A DNA stretch of 64,000 bases from Virgibacillus chiguensis (GCF_900129865.1 NZ_FQXD01000009.1:62001-126000), one strand, 5' to 3'. Counted from the stretch's first letter, positions 11,056 through 21,613 are shown. Translations and numbers: made by a program. Notes: generated from the letters alone by a model not told the origin.

Positions 11056-11331
11056 ATGGTCTAGGAAATTGGAAATTATAAAATTTAGCAGCTGTGGATA
11101 AACTTGCTAAGTTATTTAGCCACGTCCGACGCAAGCGCCTAGCAACTAGGCGACTTCATTCCATTGCTCTAAGATAAGTCATCGTCGGTTCGTTCTAAAT
11201 AGGAAGGCCGACTAAAGACGGGTTTGCCGGAGGGCGCCGGCATACTCCTGTTGCAGGAGCATGATTCCTAAAACTTCAGTTGCTTCGTTCCACTCGCTAC
11301 GTTGCTAACCGGGCGCCCCGAGCCTTTGTTC
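11056..11331 (+). repeat. Intergenic repeat family B, copy 2 (near full length)
   Basis: Begins ATGGTCTAGGAAATT and ends GAGCCTTTGTTC. It contains a perfect DnaA-box sequence TGTGGATAA (11093-11101), the local hairpin CGCCTAG-CAA-CTAGGCG, and the central GCCGGAGGGCGCCGGC and CTCCTGTTGCAGGAG blocks. The long-range helix GCGCCTAGCAAC (11135-11146) with GTTGCT (11301-11306) and GGGCGC (11311-11316) can form. It lies directly on the pyrG terminator T-tract. Confidence 0.88.
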
Positions 11332-11340
11332 TTATTTTAT

Positions 11341-11417
11341 TTATACGATAGAAAAGTATAAAATTGAAAAACTGCAGATTTCGCCATAGGACATGGCGAC
11401 AAGCCAAGTTTCTCTAA
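11341..11417 (+). repeat. Intergenic repeat family A, copy after family B copy 2
   Basis: TACGATAGAAAAGTATAAAA, then AACTGCAGATTTCGCCATAG, then GGCGACAAGCCAAGTTTCTC. The order B then A matches that at 2111-2402 and 31132-31393. Confidence 0.7.
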
Positions 11418-11504
11418 GATAAACAGCCAATGCAGCAGGATATCTGTTATGTAATAGAGAATAGTATTGTTGGGGGCAAATGATTTGGAAAGGGGAAGTT
11501 AATA

Positions 11505-11864
11505 GTGAAAAAAACAATCCTTGTTGTTGATGATCAGCCAGGTATCTGTATGCTATTAACGGATATACTAACGGAAGAAGGATATCATGTGGAAACTGCT
11601 AGCACCGGAAAAGAAGGGCTAGAAAAGATGAATACTTCCGTTTATCATTTAGTGTTGATGGATTATCAATTACCGATATTCAATGCATTTGAAGTAGTGA
11701 AGCAGTTGGAAAAGCCAAACAATCAAATCCCTGTAATTGTCATGACTGGCATGACAGAAGGTATTGTTCGAGAAAAAGAAGATTGTAATAATATTGTAAC
11801 CATTCTTAGTAAACCATTTAATATTAAGGAAGTTTGCGAATTGGTTCACTCCATTTTGAAATAA
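11505..11864 (+). CDS. spo0F: Sporulation phosphorelay response regulator Spo0F
   Basis: A 119-residue single-domain receiver. The acidic pair is D9-D10, the phosphoacceptor is D53 (LVLMDYQLP), the conserved threonine is T81 and the lysine is K103 (SKPF), each shifted by one from B. subtilis Spo0F (D10, D11, D54, T82, K104). It carries phosphate from the sporulation kinases to Spo0B. The start is a GTG with AAGGGGAAG upstream. The loop after D53 reads IFNAF instead of the usual xMDG, a divergence worth noting. Position before fbaA is the same as in B. subtilis. Confidence 0.93.
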   Translation: MKKTILVVDDQPGICMLLTDILTEEGYHVETASTGKEGLEKMNTSVYHLVLMDYQLPIFNAFEVVKQLEKPNNQIPVIVMTGMTEGIVREKEDCNNIVTILSKPFNIKEVCELVHSILK

Positions 11865-11963
11865 TTTCACAAGCGTATTGTTGCGACTTTGTGCAGTTGT
11901 TGGTATTCTATTAATGTAATTTATTTTGACATAGGTGTAATGTTCATCTAGAGGAGGATATAC

Positions 11964-12821
11964 ATGCCATTAGTATCAATGAAAGAAATGTTAGAAAAAG
12001 GAAAAGAAAATGGTTATGCAGTTGGTCAATTTAACTTAAATAACCTAGAGTACGGTCAAGCCATTTTGCAAGCTGCAGAAGAGGAAAAATCTCCTGTTAT
12101 TATCGGGGTTTCTGAAGGTGCTGCAAGATATATGGGTGGTTTTAATGTTGTTGTTGCAATGGTGAAATCACTAATGGAAGCATATGGCACAACTGTACCT
12201 GTTGCGATACATTTAGATCACGGTTCAAGCTTTGCGAAGTGTGCGGAAGCAATTCATGCTGGTTTCACTTCTGTTATGATTGATGCGTCTCATGATCCAT
12301 TAGAAGAAAATATAGCTGTTACGAAAAAAGTCGTGGAATTAGCTCACATTCATGGTGTGTCTGTAGAAGCTGAACTAGGTACTGTCGGTGGACAAGAAGA
12401 CGATGTAGTTGCCGATGGAGTTATTTATGCAGATCCAAAAGAGTGTAAAAAATTGGTTGATGCAACAGGTATTGACTGTTTAGCTCCTGCACTTGGTTCT
12501 GTTCATGGTCCTTATAAAGGGGAACCAAACCTTGGCTTCAAAGAAATGGAAGAAATTTTAAATACAGTAGAACTTCCTTTAGTACTTCACGGAGGTACAG
12601 GTATTCCTACAAAAGATATTCAACGCGCTGTTTCACTTGGAACTGCTAAAATTAATGTAAATACAGAAAATCAAATCGCTCAAGCGAATAAGGTACGTGA
12701 AGTTTTGAACGAAAACCCTGATCTATATGATCCACGTAAATACTTAGGACCTGGTAAAGATGCGATTAAAGAAACAGTTATTGGTAAAATGCGTGAATTT
12801 GGTTCATCACAAAAAGCATAA
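11964..12821 (+). CDS. fbaA: Fructose-bisphosphate aldolase, class II
   Basis: A 285-residue zinc-dependent aldolase of glycolysis and gluconeogenesis. Zinc ligands H86 (HLDHGSS, with D85 as catalytic acid), H181 (GSVHGPYKG) and H209 (LHGGTG) are present, and [12 protein letters not shown] binds the phosphate group. The start follows GAGGAGGATATAC. It sits between spo0F and transaldolase, as in B. subtilis. Confidence 0.97.
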   Translation: MPLVSMKEMLEKGKENGYAVGQFNLNNLEYGQAILQAAEEEKSPVIIGVSEGAARYMGGFNVVVAMVKSLMEAYGTTVPVAIHLDHGSSFAKCAEAIHAGFTSVMIDASHDPLEENIAVTKKVVELAHIHGVSVEAELGTVGGQEDDVVADGVIYADPKECKKLVDATGIDCLAPALGSVHGPYKGEPNLGFKEMEEILNTVELPLVLHGGTGIPTKDIQRAVSLGTAKINVNTENQIAQANKVREVLNENPDLYDPRKYLGPGKDAIKETVIGKMREFGSSQKA

Positions 12822-12926
12822 ACGTATTTTCTTATCTTATACAAGCTCATGCTTTATAATATGAAGATAGATTGCTTTAAAAACAAGCTAAGTTTTTTAT
12901 ACAATATGTGAAGGGGGCAGGAATTT

Positions 12927-13568
12927 ATGAAATTCTTTATTGATACAGCTAATATTGATGAAATTCGTGAAGCAAATGCACTTGGTGTTCTAGATGGGGT
13001 AACCACAAACCCTAGTCTTGTAGCAAAAGAAGGTGTATCTTTTCATGATCGTCTGCAAGAGATAACGAATGAAGTGTCTGGCTCGGTTAGTGCCGAAGTA
13101 ATTGCAGAAGATGCAGAGGGCATGATCCGAGAGGGAAAAGAGCTTGCGGCTATAGCCCCTAATATTACAGTGAAGGTTCCCATGACACTAGAAGGCTTAA
13201 AGGCAGTGAAAGCATTCAGTGATTTAAACATTAAGACGAACGTTACACTTATTTTTAATGCAAATCAAGCTTTGCTTGCTGCTCGTGCTGGTGCAACTTA
13301 TGTGTCTCCTTTTCTTGGTCGCCTCGATGATATTGGGCATAACGGAATGGATCTAATTGAAACGATCGCTGATATTTTTAGGAAGCATAGCATTCACACT
13401 GAAATTATTGCTGCATCAATTCGCCATCCTTTACATGTTATAGATGCTGCACAGAACGGTGCACATATAGCTACTATTCCATTTAAAGTACTTCAGCAAC
13501 TCGTGTCACATCCATTAACAGATCAAGGAATTGAAAAGTTTTTGGCGGATTGGAATAAACAAAAATAG
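12927..13568 (+). CDS. tal: Transaldolase, small fructose-6-phosphate aldolase-like class
   Basis: A 213-residue enzyme of the short transaldolase class (YwjH type). The Schiff-base lysine is K83 in NITVKVPMT. Other family signatures are [15 protein letters not shown] at the N-terminus, [12 protein letters not shown], and [12 protein letters not shown]. It moves a dihydroxyacetone unit in the pentose phosphate pathway. The start follows AGGGGGCAGGAATTT. It is probably co-transcribed or clustered with fbaA (105-bp gap). Confidence 0.95.
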   Translation: MKFFIDTANIDEIREANALGVLDGVTTNPSLVAKEGVSFHDRLQEITNEVSGSVSAEVIAEDAEGMIREGKELAAIAPNITVKVPMTLEGLKAVKAFSDLNIKTNVTLIFNANQALLAARAGATYVSPFLGRLDDIGHNGMDLIETIADIFRKHSIHTEIIAASIRHPLHVIDAAQNGAHIATIPFKVLQQLVSHPLTDQGIEKFLADWNKQK

Positions 13569-13694
13569 TTGCATATAATTGGAAATATTGTACAACCTAA
13601 GAGACAAGGCAGTGTTTACTGCAATAAAGATTGCAAGTAAATGTGGGCGCATGGATATGCGCTCGCATGTTCCTTGCTTAAGTGAGGTTTTTAC

Positions 13695-14981
13695 ATGCAA
13701 AAAATGTTCGTTGAAGGTGGTCATTTTTTAAATGGCAAAGTTCGTATAAGTGGAGCGAAAAACAGTGCTGTCGCATTATTACCTGCTGCTATATTGGCTG
13801 ACTCTGACGTGACGATAGAAGGACTTCCGCAAATATCTGATGTGTACACATTAGGGGATTTACTAGAGGAAATTGGAGGTTCGGTTTCCTGGGATGGACA
13901 AACCGTGCACATTGATCCTGCTAAGATGATAGCGATGCCGCTGCCAAATGGAAAAGTGAAAAAACTAAGAGCATCGTATTATTTTATGGGTGCAATGCTT
14001 GGGAAATTTAAAAAAGCGGTTATTGGGTTACCTGGTGGCTGTTTTTTAGGGCCTCGACCTATTGACCAGCATATTAAAGGTTTTGAAGCACTTGGAGCAG
14101 AAGTTACGAATGAACAGGGAGCAATATATTTGCGTGCGAAGGAATTGACCGGTGCACGTATATACCTAGATGTTGTTAGCGTTGGGGCAACGATCAATAT
14201 TATGCTTGCTGCTGTAAAAGCAAAAGGAAAGACCATTATAGAAAATGCAGCTAAAGAGCCTGAGATTATTGATGTAGCCACTTTGCTTACAAATATGGGT
14301 GCAAAGATTAAAGGCGTTGGTACGGATGTGATTCGCATAGAAGGCGTTCCTCATTTAAACGGCTGCCGTCATACGATTATTCCGGACCGCATTGAAGCAG
14401 GAACATTTGCTATAGCAGCTGCTGCTATGGGAAAAGAAGTAACAATTGATAATGTCATTCCTCCACATTTGGAGTCACTATTAGCAAAGATGCGGGAAAT
14501 GGGCGTTCCTATCGAGGAAAATAATGAGCAACTATTTATTGCGCCAAAGCAACCTTTTAAAAGTGTAGATATAAAAACACTCGTATATCCTGGCTTTCCT
14601 ACAGATCTACAGCAACCGTTTACAACGCTGCTAACAAAAGCAGAAAGTACTGGAGTTGTTACAGATACGATTTATACGGCAAGATTGAAGCATATTGACG
14701 AGTTACGCAGAATGAATGCTTCCATTAAAGTGGAAGGTGGATCTGCCATTGTGTCAGGCCCTGTGCAATTACAAGGTGCTAAAGTGAATGCTACGGACCT
14801 GCGTGCTGGAGCAGCATTAATTATTGCCGGCTTAATGGCTGAGGGAATTACTGAAATAACGGGATTGGATCATATCGATCGCGGGTACGAAAAGATTACA
14901 GAAAAACTGACGAACTTAGGTGCAAAAATTTGGCGCGATACGATGACGCAGGAAGAAGTTGAAGAACTACAAAATTCGTAA
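13695..14981 (+). CDS. murZ: UDP-N-acetylglucosamine 1-carboxyvinyltransferase, second paralogue (MurA2/MurZ)
   Basis: A 428-residue EPSP-synthase-fold enzyme that transfers enolpyruvate from PEP to UDP-GlcNAc, the first step of peptidoglycan synthesis. K22/N23 (SGAKNS) and the fosfomycin-target cysteine C116 ([11 protein letters not shown]) are present. The window has a second murA at 45056; this one, next to tal and glpX, corresponds by position to B. subtilis murAB (murZ). Start ATG at 13695 follows GTGAGGTTTTTAC, a modest ribosome binding site. Confidence 0.95.
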   Translation: MQKMFVEGGHFLNGKVRISGAKNSAVALLPAAILADSDVTIEGLPQISDVYTLGDLLEEIGGSVSWDGQTVHIDPAKMIAMPLPNGKVKKLRASYYFMGAMLGKFKKAVIGLPGGCFLGPRPIDQHIKGFEALGAEVTNEQGAIYLRAKELTGARIYLDVVSVGATINIMLAAVKAKGKTIIENAAKEPEIIDVATLLTNMGAKIKGVGTDVIRIEGVPHLNGCRHTIIPDRIEAGTFAIAAAAMGKEVTIDNVIPPHLESLLAKMREMGVPIEENNEQLFIAPKQPFKSVDIKTLVYPGFPTDLQQPFTTLLTKAESTGVVTDTIYTARLKHIDELRRMNASIKVEGGSAIVSGPVQLQGAKVNATDLRAGAALIIAGLMAEGITEITGLDHIDRGYEKITEKLTNLGAKIWRDTMTQEEVEELQNS

Positions 14982-14986
14982 CGTCA

Positions 14987-15063
14987 TACGATAGAAAAGC
15001 ATATAATTTTAGGTTTATGAAGCAAAACGACGGCGTATATATGGATAATTAAGCTTTTCTAAT
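14987..15063 (+). repeat. Intergenic repeat family A, diverged copy
   Basis: Contains ACGATAGAAAAGCATATAAT and AGCTTTTCTAATTGG, but the internal hairpin is largely lost. Position directly after murA2 fits the family pattern. Confidence 0.4.
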
Positions 15064-15231
15064 TGGATAGTTAAGTTATATAATGCAGTTGGATAGTTTC
15101 ATCTATAAATCATATGTCGTATACTAGTTGTGTAAAGATGATTTAAGAAGAAATCAGCTTGTTAAAGAGAGAATGCTTTTGTCAAACTTCTTCTTGGGAT
15201 GAGGACAGTTTACAAAAGGGAGAGGTTAACT

Positions 15232-16197
15232 TTGGAAAGAAGCTTATCAATGGAATTAGTAAGAGTTACGGAAGCCGCAGCTTTAAAATCAGCACGTTGG
15301 ATGGGAAGAGGTAAGAAAGAAGAAGCAGATGATGCAGCGACAACCGCTATGCGTGCTGTTTTTGATACAATTCCAATGCAAGGTACGGTCGTCATTGGCG
15401 AAGGAGAGATGGACGAAGCACCTATGCTATATATTGGAGAAAAGCTCGGTACAGGCAATGGACCAGGGGTTGATGTGGCTGTTGATCCTCTAGAAGGAAC
15501 GAGTATCGTGGCAAACGGCTCTTGGAATGCACTTTCTGTAATTGCAATAGCAGATAAAGGAACATTATTACATGCACCAGATATGTATATGGATAAAATC
15601 GCAGTAGGCCCTGAAGCAGTTGGTACAATTGATATTAATGCTTCTACATTTGATAATCTACAAGCCGTTGCTAAAGCAAAAAATAAAGCGGTAGAAGATG
15701 TAGTAGTAACTGTTTTGGATCGCCCACGTCACCATAAATTAATTGAGGAAATCCGCGAGGCTGGCGCTCGCATTAAACTAATTTCAAATGGTGATGTTGC
15801 AGGAGCTATTAATACAGCTTTTGATGAAACTGGAGTGGATATTTTATTAGGAATTGGCGGAGCTCCAGAAGGTGTTATTGCAGCAGCTGCTCTTAAATGC
15901 TTGGGGGGAGAAATACAAGGTAAGTTGGTTCCTGCAAATAAAGAAGAATCCGATCGTTGCTCGAAAATGGGTATTAGGGATATTAATAAAGTATTGTATA
16001 TGAATGATTTTTGTAGCGGGGATGACGCCATTTTTGCTGCTACTGGAGTTACAGATGGAGAATTATTAAAAGGCGTTCAATTTAAAGGAACGAATGCTAC
16101 TACTGAAACAGTAGTTATGCGAGCAAAAAGTGGAACCGTTCGCTTTATTGATGGTACACATAGCTTGCAGAAAAAACCAGATTTCGTTATAAAATAA
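15232..16197 (+). CDS. glpX: Fructose-1,6-bisphosphatase, class II
   Basis: Starting at the TTG at 15232 (AAAGGGAGAGG lies 6 nt upstream) gives 321 residues beginning [18 protein letters not shown], the usual GlpX N-terminus. An upstream in-frame ATG at 15199 would add 11 unlikely residues. Metal-site residues D33, E57 ([10 protein letters not shown]), D85 and E88 (VDPLEGT) match the numbering known for E. coli GlpX. It removes the C1 phosphate of fructose-1,6-bisphosphate in gluconeogenesis. Followed by two tandem terminators. Confidence 0.95.
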   Translation: MERSLSMELVRVTEAAALKSARWMGRGKKEEADDAATTAMRAVFDTIPMQGTVVIGEGEMDEAPMLYIGEKLGTGNGPGVDVAVDPLEGTSIVANGSWNALSVIAIADKGTLLHAPDMYMDKIAVGPEAVGTIDINASTFDNLQAVAKAKNKAVEDVVVTVLDRPRHHKLIEEIREAGARIKLISNGDVAGAINTAFDETGVDILLGIGGAPEGVIAAAALKCLGGEIQGKLVPANKEESDRCSKMGIRDINKVLYMNDFCSGDDAIFAATGVTDGELLKGVQFKGTNATTETVVMRAKSGTVRFIDGTHSLQKKPDFVIK

Positions 16198-16260
16198 CAG
16201 GTATACTTCACTTCATAATGGGGAATGAATAGAACATATATTTTATTACAAAGCTTGCAT

Positions 16261-16333
16261 GGAGCGAGCTGATTTCTACTTCGAGATCGAAACTAAGGAA
16301 AACTCTAAACGGGGTAGCTCGCTCCTTATCTTT
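16261..16333 (+). terminator. Long-loop hairpin downstream of glpX
   Basis: GGAGCGAGCT (16261-16270) pairs perfectly with AGCTCGCTCC (16316-16325), followed by TTATCTTTT. The 45-nt loop holds its own small palindrome TTCGAGATCGAA. It could be a terminator or a structured 3' element. Confidence 0.65.
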
Positions 16334-16350
16334 TCACTGTTATGTAACAA

Positions 16351-16381
16351 GGAAGCTACGCACACCAGCTTCCTTTTCTTT
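16351..16381 (+). terminator. Second glpX terminator
   Basis: GGAAGCT (16351-16357) pairs with AGCTTCC (16367-16373), followed by TTTTCTTT. It lies 25 bp behind the previous hairpin. Confidence 0.7.
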
Positions 16382-16840
16382 ACACTATGGGCGAATTTAC
16401 CATAAAGAGTGGGCGATAATCGTATAAGAAAAGCGCAAGTTTCCGTAGAAGATTAGATTTAGCCTAAGTATTATAAAAGATTTTATAAGATGATTGTGGA
16501 TAACAGCTGAGGAGAAAGATAATTTCTTCATAGATTTCGTTGTAGTTCATGTTTTAATGTCAACCATTACGAGGAATACCCCGCTTTGAATTGTCTTGCA
16601 TTTTATCAATTCTGTTTTATTTCAAGATTCCTTCACATATGCTAAAATGAACCTAATATAATTTGTGTAATTAAATAGCGTTATACGGTTGAATTTTGCA
16701 TGTTAAAAGAGTAAGATGGTATATGTTTATAATTTATGTGTTATGTTGAACTTCGAATCTAGCTTCCCTACAAAATATCTTCATTTCTTCGAAGACAGGC
16801 TTTCCAATAAAGAAGTGAAAAATTCTATTTGATTTCTTGT

Positions 16841-16922
16841 GCTATTAGGAAAGTATCAAAATTTCTAGCAGTTTAAAGTATAAGAAAAACGGTAACTATT
16901 GACATCAAGGCTTGGTGTCAGT
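16841..16922 (+). repeat. Intergenic repeat family A copy
   Basis: CTATTAGGAAAGTATCAAAA, then AGTTTAAAGTATAAGAAAAA, then CAAGGCTTGGTGTCA. The 3' hairpin is altered, and no T-run remains. Confidence 0.6.
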
Positions 16923-17360
16923 CATGTTTATCTCATGCTACATTTCTCAAGTATCAGGAACACACTAGGTAGTTGGTACAGGCTGCATTCTACATGAAGC
17001 ATAAAGTATGAATAAGGTTACTTAAGGGAAAAGGTCATCTCAGTTAAAATACATGTCTGGCGTACTTGCCCATAAACTGAATTTTTCAATTAATGCAGTT
17101 GCCTTTTACACTTTCTAAGGAAAAGACGATGTAAAAACGATTGCTTTACAACTAAGTAGGAATAACTATTACAGCAATCAAACTAAAAACTTTTGATACG
17201 AAATATACTAGAAATGAAGAAAAATTGGACTGGGATTTTACTATATATGTAATTCCAGATGAACAGCTTTTAAAGAAGAAAATACGATCTTACATCGTCT
17301 TTTTGTGCGTGATCCTCGTATCATTTAGTAGATTGACTAGTAAAACCAAATATATCTTTT

Positions 17361-17452
17361 TTATTATAGGAAAGTTTAAGATTTTTTGGTTTATAGTAAA
17401 AATAGCAGCTTTTTCTGCTTGGAAGACGTGTCAACAAGTCAAATTTTTTAGG
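17361..17452 (+). repeat. Intergenic repeat family A copy upstream of rho
   Basis: TTATTATAGGAAAGTTTAAG, TTTGGTTTATAGTAAAAATA, GCAGCTTTTTCTGCTTGG and a terminal CAACAAGTCAAATTTTTTAG. It starts after TATCTTTTTT, again on a T-tract. Confidence 0.7.
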
Positions 17453-17551
17453 CTTTATACGACAAAGAAATTGGCCACATTTTTGTCATCAAGAAGCAAA
17501 TAGCCAAGTTTTTCAATAAAGAAAGTAAAATTTTATAGGTAAGGTGATTTT

Positions 17552-18835
17552 ATGGCAGGACTAACTATCTCCCGTTTGGAGACGTTAACATTAAAGGAGA
17601 TTTACCAATTAGCAAGAGAGTATAAAATCTCTTATTATGCAAAGTTAACGAAAAAAGAACTAATTTTTGCAATTTTAAAAGCGCAAGCGGAAAAAGATGG
17701 CTACCTCTTTATGGATGGGATATTAGAAATTATTCCTTCCGAAGGCTTTGGCTTTCTAAGACCGATTAACTATTCACCAAGTGCTGAAGATATTTATATT
17801 TCGGCTTCGCAAATTAGGCGCTTTGATTTACGTAATGGTGATAAAGTATCTGGGAAGGTTCGACCTCCTAAAGAAAACGAAAGATATTATGGTCTATTAC
17901 ATGTAGATGCTGTCAATGGAGATGACCCAGAAACAGCGAAAGAACGTGTGCATTTCCCAGCGCTAACGGCATTATACCCAGATCGCTTCATGAAGCTAGA
18001 AACGAAATCAAATGAAATATCAACACGCATTATTGATTTAATGACACCTGTAGGTTACGGACAGCGTGGACTAATTGTTGCTCCACCTAAAGCTGGGAAG
18101 ACAACTTTATTAAAAGAGATTGCCAACAGCATTTCGGAAAATCATCCAGATGCGAAATTAATTATTCTTTTAGTAGATGAGCGCCCTGAAGAAGTAACAG
18201 ACATTGAGCGCTCTGTACATCCTGATGTGGATGTTGTCAGTTCGACATTTGATGAAGTGCCGGAGAGTCATATTAAAGTATCGGAGCTTGTATTAGAACG
18301 GGCAATGCGTTTAGTGGAGCATAAGCGAGATGTTATCGTCTTAATGGACAGTATTACTCGTTTGGCGCGCGCTTATAACCTCGTTATTCCGCCTAGTGGA
18401 CGTACGTTATCAGGTGGTATTGATCCTGCTGCGTTTCATCGTCCAAAACGATTTTTTGGAGCTGCCCGTAATATTGAAGAGGGTGGAAGCTTCACAGTAT
18501 TAGCGACAGCATTGATCGATACAGGCTCACGCATGGATGATGTGATTTATGAGGAATTTAAAGGAACCGGTAATATGGAATTACACTTAGATCGTCATTT
18601 GGCTCAGCGTCGTATATTTCCTGCGATTGACATTTTACGGTCTGGAACTAGAAAAGAAGAATTACTTGTTAACAAATCGCACTTGGATAAAATGTGGGCC
18701 ATTCGCAAAACAATGCAAGATTCTAATGATTTTCTGGAACGCTTCTTACGTAGATTAAGAGCTTCAAAAAATAATGAGGAATTTTTCCAAATGATGGATG
18801 AAGAGATGAAACGACGTCGCATGAAACGTTCTTAA
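17552..18835 (+). CDS. rho: Transcription termination factor Rho
   Basis: A 427-residue hexameric RNA helicase, the same length as B. subtilis Rho. The N-terminal SAP-like helical part and cold-shock RNA-binding domain contain GFGFLR (65-70). The Walker A motif is [11 protein letters not shown] (about 177-187), Walker B VIVLMDS, and the Q/R-loop region follows ([20 protein letters not shown]). The ATG start follows AAGGTGATTTT. It lies between glpX and rpmE, as in B. subtilis. Confidence 0.98.
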   Translation: MAGLTISRLETLTLKEIYQLAREYKISYYAKLTKKELIFAILKAQAEKDGYLFMDGILEIIPSEGFGFLRPINYSPSAEDIYISASQIRRFDLRNGDKVSGKVRPPKENERYYGLLHVDAVNGDDPETAKERVHFPALTALYPDRFMKLETKSNEISTRIIDLMTPVGYGQRGLIVAPPKAGKTTLLKEIANSISENHPDAKLIILLVDERPEEVTDIERSVHPDVDVVSSTFDEVPESHIKVSELVLERAMRLVEHKRDVIVLMDSITRLARAYNLVIPPSGRTLSGGIDPAAFHRPKRFFGAARNIEEGGSFTVLATALIDTGSRMDDVIYEEFKGTGNMELHLDRHLAQRRIFPAIDILRSGTRKEELLVNKSHLDKMWAIRKTMQDSNDFLERFLRRLRASKNNEEFFQMMDEEMKRRRMKRS

Positions 18836-18954
18836 AGAATAATCTAAGCTTGCCACACTTTTTACACTTTAGCCAAGTATAAAATTAGATTTATCCTATA
18901 TAAGAATACAGTCATTGCTTGCATTGGGATTTGCTAATACGTCTTTCCATGTCA

Positions 18955-19008
18955 ACAAAACTACAGCTTTTCCTATAGACACGTGACGCTAAGCCAAGAT
19001 TTTTCTAA
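18955..19008 (+). repeat. Intergenic repeat family A, 3' part
   Basis: AACAAAACTACAGCTTTTCC, then GTGACGCTAAGCCAAGATTTTTCTAA. Only the second half of the element is recognisable. It may end rho transcription. Confidence 0.5.
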
Positions 19009-19031
19009 CCCCGATTAGGTAGAGCCTACTA

Positions 19032-19060
19032 TTGCATTATAGAAATCATCCTGTTATAAT
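19032..19060 (+). promoter_or_regulatory. Promoter of the L31 gene
   Basis: TTGCAT (19032-19037), a 17-bp spacer, and TATAAT (19055-19060). The resulting leader of roughly 88 nt before rpmE contains AGGTATTTTACCT and could hold an autoregulatory ribosomal-protein leader, although I could not match a known motif. Confidence 0.75.
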
Positions 19061-19154
19061 CTTTTTATGTGAGTTTAGATCAGGTATTTTACCTATGAGG
19101 GCTCTTACAATAACTCTGTCTCCAAAGGATTCAGGGCAAAAAGGAGTGGAAAAC

Positions 19155-19400
19155 ATGAAAAAGGATATTCATCCAGAGTACCAAAAAGTAGTTTTTCTTG
19201 ATACGAGTTCCGACTTTAAATTTTTAAGTGGATCTACAAAATCATCCAATGAAACAATTGAGTGGGAAGATGGGAATACGTACCCATTAATTCGTGTGGA
19301 GATCAGCTCAGAATCACATCCATTTTACACTGGTAAGCAAAAAGCTGATAAAGTCGGTGGCCGAGTGGATCGCTTCAAGAAAAAATATAATATGAAGTAA
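19155..19400 (+). CDS. rpmE2: 50S ribosomal protein L31, type B (zinc-independent)
   Basis: An 81-residue protein starting at the ATG at 19155, 9 nt after AAGGAG. The sequence begins [19 protein letters not shown] and contains no cysteine, so it lacks the zinc-binding CxxC of the standard Bacillus RpmE. It resembles the alternative L31 (YtiA type) that B. subtilis makes under zinc limitation. Here it occupies the rho-tdk position that carries the zinc-type rpmE in B. subtilis. A sigma-A promoter and no obvious Zur box upstream suggest housekeeping use; whether a zinc-type copy exists elsewhere cannot be seen. Confidence 0.93.
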   Translation: MKKDIHPEYQKVVFLDTSSDFKFLSGSTKSSNETIEWEDGNTYPLIRVEISSESHPFYTGKQKADKVGGRVDRFKKKYNMK

Positions 19401-19455
19401 TTGTTGGAACGCAAGAAGTTCCGAACACGAATCATCTATTTACAATAGTGTATAA

Positions 19456-19489
19456 AACAGGCAAAATGTCCAACTTTGCCTGTTTTTTT
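19456..19489 (+). terminator. rpmE2 terminator
   Basis: AACAGGCAAA (19456-19465) pairs with TTTGCCTGTT (19475-19484), followed by a T-run ending at 19489. A family A repeat begins at once. Confidence 0.88.
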
Positions 19490-19590
19490 ACTTTATACTA
19501 TAGAGACAGATAACATTTCTAAGGATTATAGTATAAGAAAAAACTACGGCTCTCGCCATAAGATTGGGAAACAAGCCAAGTCTTTCTAAT
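19490..19590 (+). repeat. Intergenic repeat family A, full copy on the rpmE2 terminator
   Basis: ACTTTATACTATAGAGACAG, ATTATAGTATAAGAAAAAAC, then CTCTCGCCATAAGATTGGG and AACAAGCCAAGTCTTTCTAA. A second, partial unit (19591-19662) follows in tandem. Confidence 0.75.
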
Positions 19591-19758
19591 ACTTATAGAA
19601 ACATATAACATTCTAAGCAAAACTACAGTTTTCACCATGGAAATTTGTAAATGAACTGCAAGTCGTTGTATGTTCATAAAAAGTGAAGCATGTATAGAAA
19701 AACGAACGGATAAGCAAAATGGAAATAAACGAAAATGGAAAAGTGGGGGACAAGACGT

Positions 19759-20382
19759 ATGTATGTAATGAAACAAAGTGGCTGGGTAGAATTGATTTGT
19801 GGGAGCATGTTTTCAGGTAAATCAGAGGAATTGATTCGCCGGGTCCGACGTGCTACATACGCTAATTTAACTGTAAGAGTATTTAAGCCATCTCTAGATG
19901 ACCGTTATGAAAAAGAAGCAGTCGTATCTCACAATGGAACGTCGATAATCGCTCGACCAATTAAAGATGTAGCAGATTTGCTTGAACATGTAAATGAACA
20001 TGTGGATATTGTTGGTATAGATGAAGCGCAATTTTTTGATGCGTCCATTGTTACTATTGTAGAACAATTAGCGCATGCTGGTATACGGGTTGTAGTCGCT
20101 GGTTTAGACACAGATTTTCGTGGGGAGCCATTTGGTTCTATGCCGCAATTAATGGCGTTAAGCGAGTCCGTCACGAAGTTGAATGCTATTTGTCCCATTT
20201 GTGGTTCTCCTGCAAGTAGAACACAACGTTTAATCAACGGGCAACCAGCTTCTTATGATGATCCAATTATATTAGTTGGCGCTTCTGAATCTTATGAGCC
20301 AAGATGCCGCCATCACCATGAAGTACCAAATAAACCGAATAAAGCAACAACCAACATATGTTTAACAAAAATGTCCAAATAA
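19759..20382 (+). CDS. tdk: Thymidine kinase
   Basis: A 207-residue type II thymidine kinase of nucleoside salvage. The P-loop is [19 protein letters not shown] is the Walker B region, and a zinc lasso is formed by CPICG and CRHHH. The ATG at 19759 ([15 protein letters not shown]) matches the B. subtilis Tdk start and has GGGGGA 8 nt upstream; an in-frame ATG at 19735 would add eight residues without a ribosome binding site. It lies between L31 and prfA as usual. Confidence 0.96.
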   Translation: MYVMKQSGWVELICGSMFSGKSEELIRRVRRATYANLTVRVFKPSLDDRYEKEAVVSHNGTSIIARPIKDVADLLEHVNEHVDIVGIDEAQFFDASIVTIVEQLAHAGIRVVVAGLDTDFRGEPFGSMPQLMALSESVTKLNAICPICGSPASRTQRLINGQPASYDDPIILVGASESYEPRCRHHHEVPNKPNKATTNICLTKMSK

Positions 20383-20482
20383 GCCGATTTTCTTATCTCG
20401 TATAAAATAATAAGACTAGCACAACCTGAACACGAACTTAGAGGTGTTTTAAAGAAGTTCTTGTCTTTAATCCACACCGATT

Positions 20483-20511
20483 TTGACCTAATAACAGGAG
20501 TATACTATAAT
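20483..20511 (+). promoter_or_regulatory. prfA operon promoter
   Basis: TTGACC (20483-20488), a 17-bp spacer, TATAAT (20506-20511), about 30 bp before prfA. Confidence 0.78.
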
Positions 20512-20541
20512 TATACTGTTAATTAGAAAGAGGTGGCCGTG

Positions 20542-21612
20542 ATGTTAGATCGTTTACAATCTTTAGAAGATCGTTACAATAAATTAAATGAATGGCTAAG
20601 TGATCCGGAAGTAATTAGCGATGCGACAAAGCTTCGAGAATATTCCAAAGAACAATCAAGCTTAGAAGATGTTGTTCAAGTTTATCGAGAATATAAAGAT
20701 GTCGTACAGCAGTTAAAAGACGCAAAAGAAATGCAAGAAGACGAGCTAGATGAAGAAATGGAAGAAATGGTAAAACTTGAAATTAACGAACTTACAGAAA
20801 ATAAACAACAATTGGAAGAGAAGTTAAAAGTTTTACTATTACCAAAAGATCCAAATGACGATAAAAACGTATTTATGGAAATACGCGGAGCTGCCGGTGG
20901 AGACGAAGCGGCATTATTTGCAGGAGACTTATACCGGATGTATTCCCGTTACGCCGAGACTTATGGGTGGAAACTAGAAGTCATGGAAGCTCATACAACT
21001 GGTGTAGGTGGATACAAAGAAATTATCTTTATGATTAACGGTAAAGGTGCTTACTCTCGTTTGAAATATGAAAACGGCGCCCATCGTGTTCAGCGTGTTC
21101 CTGAGACGGAATCAGGCGGAAGAATTCATACATCAACGGCGACAGTGGCTGTACTGCCTGAGGCTGAAGAAGTAGAAGTGGATATTCATGAAAAGGATAT
21201 ACGTGTGGATACCTTTGCCTCTAGTGGACCAGGTGGTCAAAGTGTTAACACAACGATGTCAGCTGTTCGTTTAACGCATGTGCCAACAGGCATCGTAGTT
21301 TCCATTCAAGATGAGAAATCGCAAATTAAAAATAAAGAAAAAGCAATGAAGGTGCTGCGAGCTAGAATATATGATATGTATCAACAAGAAGCTCAAGCTG
21401 AATACGATGAAAATCGTAAATCAGCAGTAGGAACTGGAGATCGATCAGAACGTATTCGTACCTATAATTTTCCGCAAAATCGTGTAACCGATCATCGGAT
21501 TGGTTTAACTATTCAGAAACTAGATCAAATTCTAGAAGGTAAATTAGATGAAATTATTGAAGCATTAATTATAGAAGAGCAAACGAAAAAACTGGAACAA
21601 ATTGGTGAATAA
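20542..21612 (+). CDS. prfA: Peptide chain release factor 1
   Basis: A 356-residue class-I release factor reading UAA and UAG. The catalytic GGQ motif is in [12 protein letters not shown] (near residue 230), and the codon-recognition domain precedes it. The ATG at 20542 follows AAAGAGGTGG and gives the standard length; an in-frame GTG at 20533 lies inside the ribosome binding site. The next gene, prmC, methylates the glutamine of this GGQ motif, and the two are translationally adjacent. Confidence 0.97.
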   Translation: MLDRLQSLEDRYNKLNEWLSDPEVISDATKLREYSKEQSSLEDVVQVYREYKDVVQQLKDAKEMQEDELDEEMEEMVKLEINELTENKQQLEEKLKVLLLPKDPNDDKNVFMEIRGAAGGDEAALFAGDLYRMYSRYAETYGWKLEVMEAHTTGVGGYKEIIFMINGKGAYSRLKYENGAHRVQRVPETESGGRIHTSTATVAVLPEAEEVEVDIHEKDIRVDTFASSGPGGQSVNTTMSAVRLTHVPTGIVVSIQDEKSQIKNKEKAMKVLRARIYDMYQQEAQAEYDENRKSAVGTGDRSERIRTYNFPQNRVTDHRIGLTIQKLDQILEGKLDEIIEALIIEEQTKKLEQIGE

Positions 21613-21613
21613 T

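Larger units (their letters stand above)
16382..17551 (+). other. 1.17-kb non-coding gap upstream of rho
   Basis: No supported gene. It holds two family A repeats (listed separately) and an isolated DnaA-box-like TGTGGATAA at 16505-16513. An open frame at 17225-17503 overlaps a repeat and is not credible. The rho promoter and any autoregulatory leader must be here, but I could not place them. Confidence 0.5.

Noticed and set aside
13721-14338. Long minus-strand open frames opposite murA2 (similar ones lie opposite atpA, glyA, prfA and others)
   Set aside because: They mirror conserved + strand genes, lack ribosome binding sites and encode nothing recognisable.
17225-17503. 92-residue open frame upstream of rho
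   Set aside because: It runs through a family A repeat, has no ribosome binding site and has no recognisable protein features.
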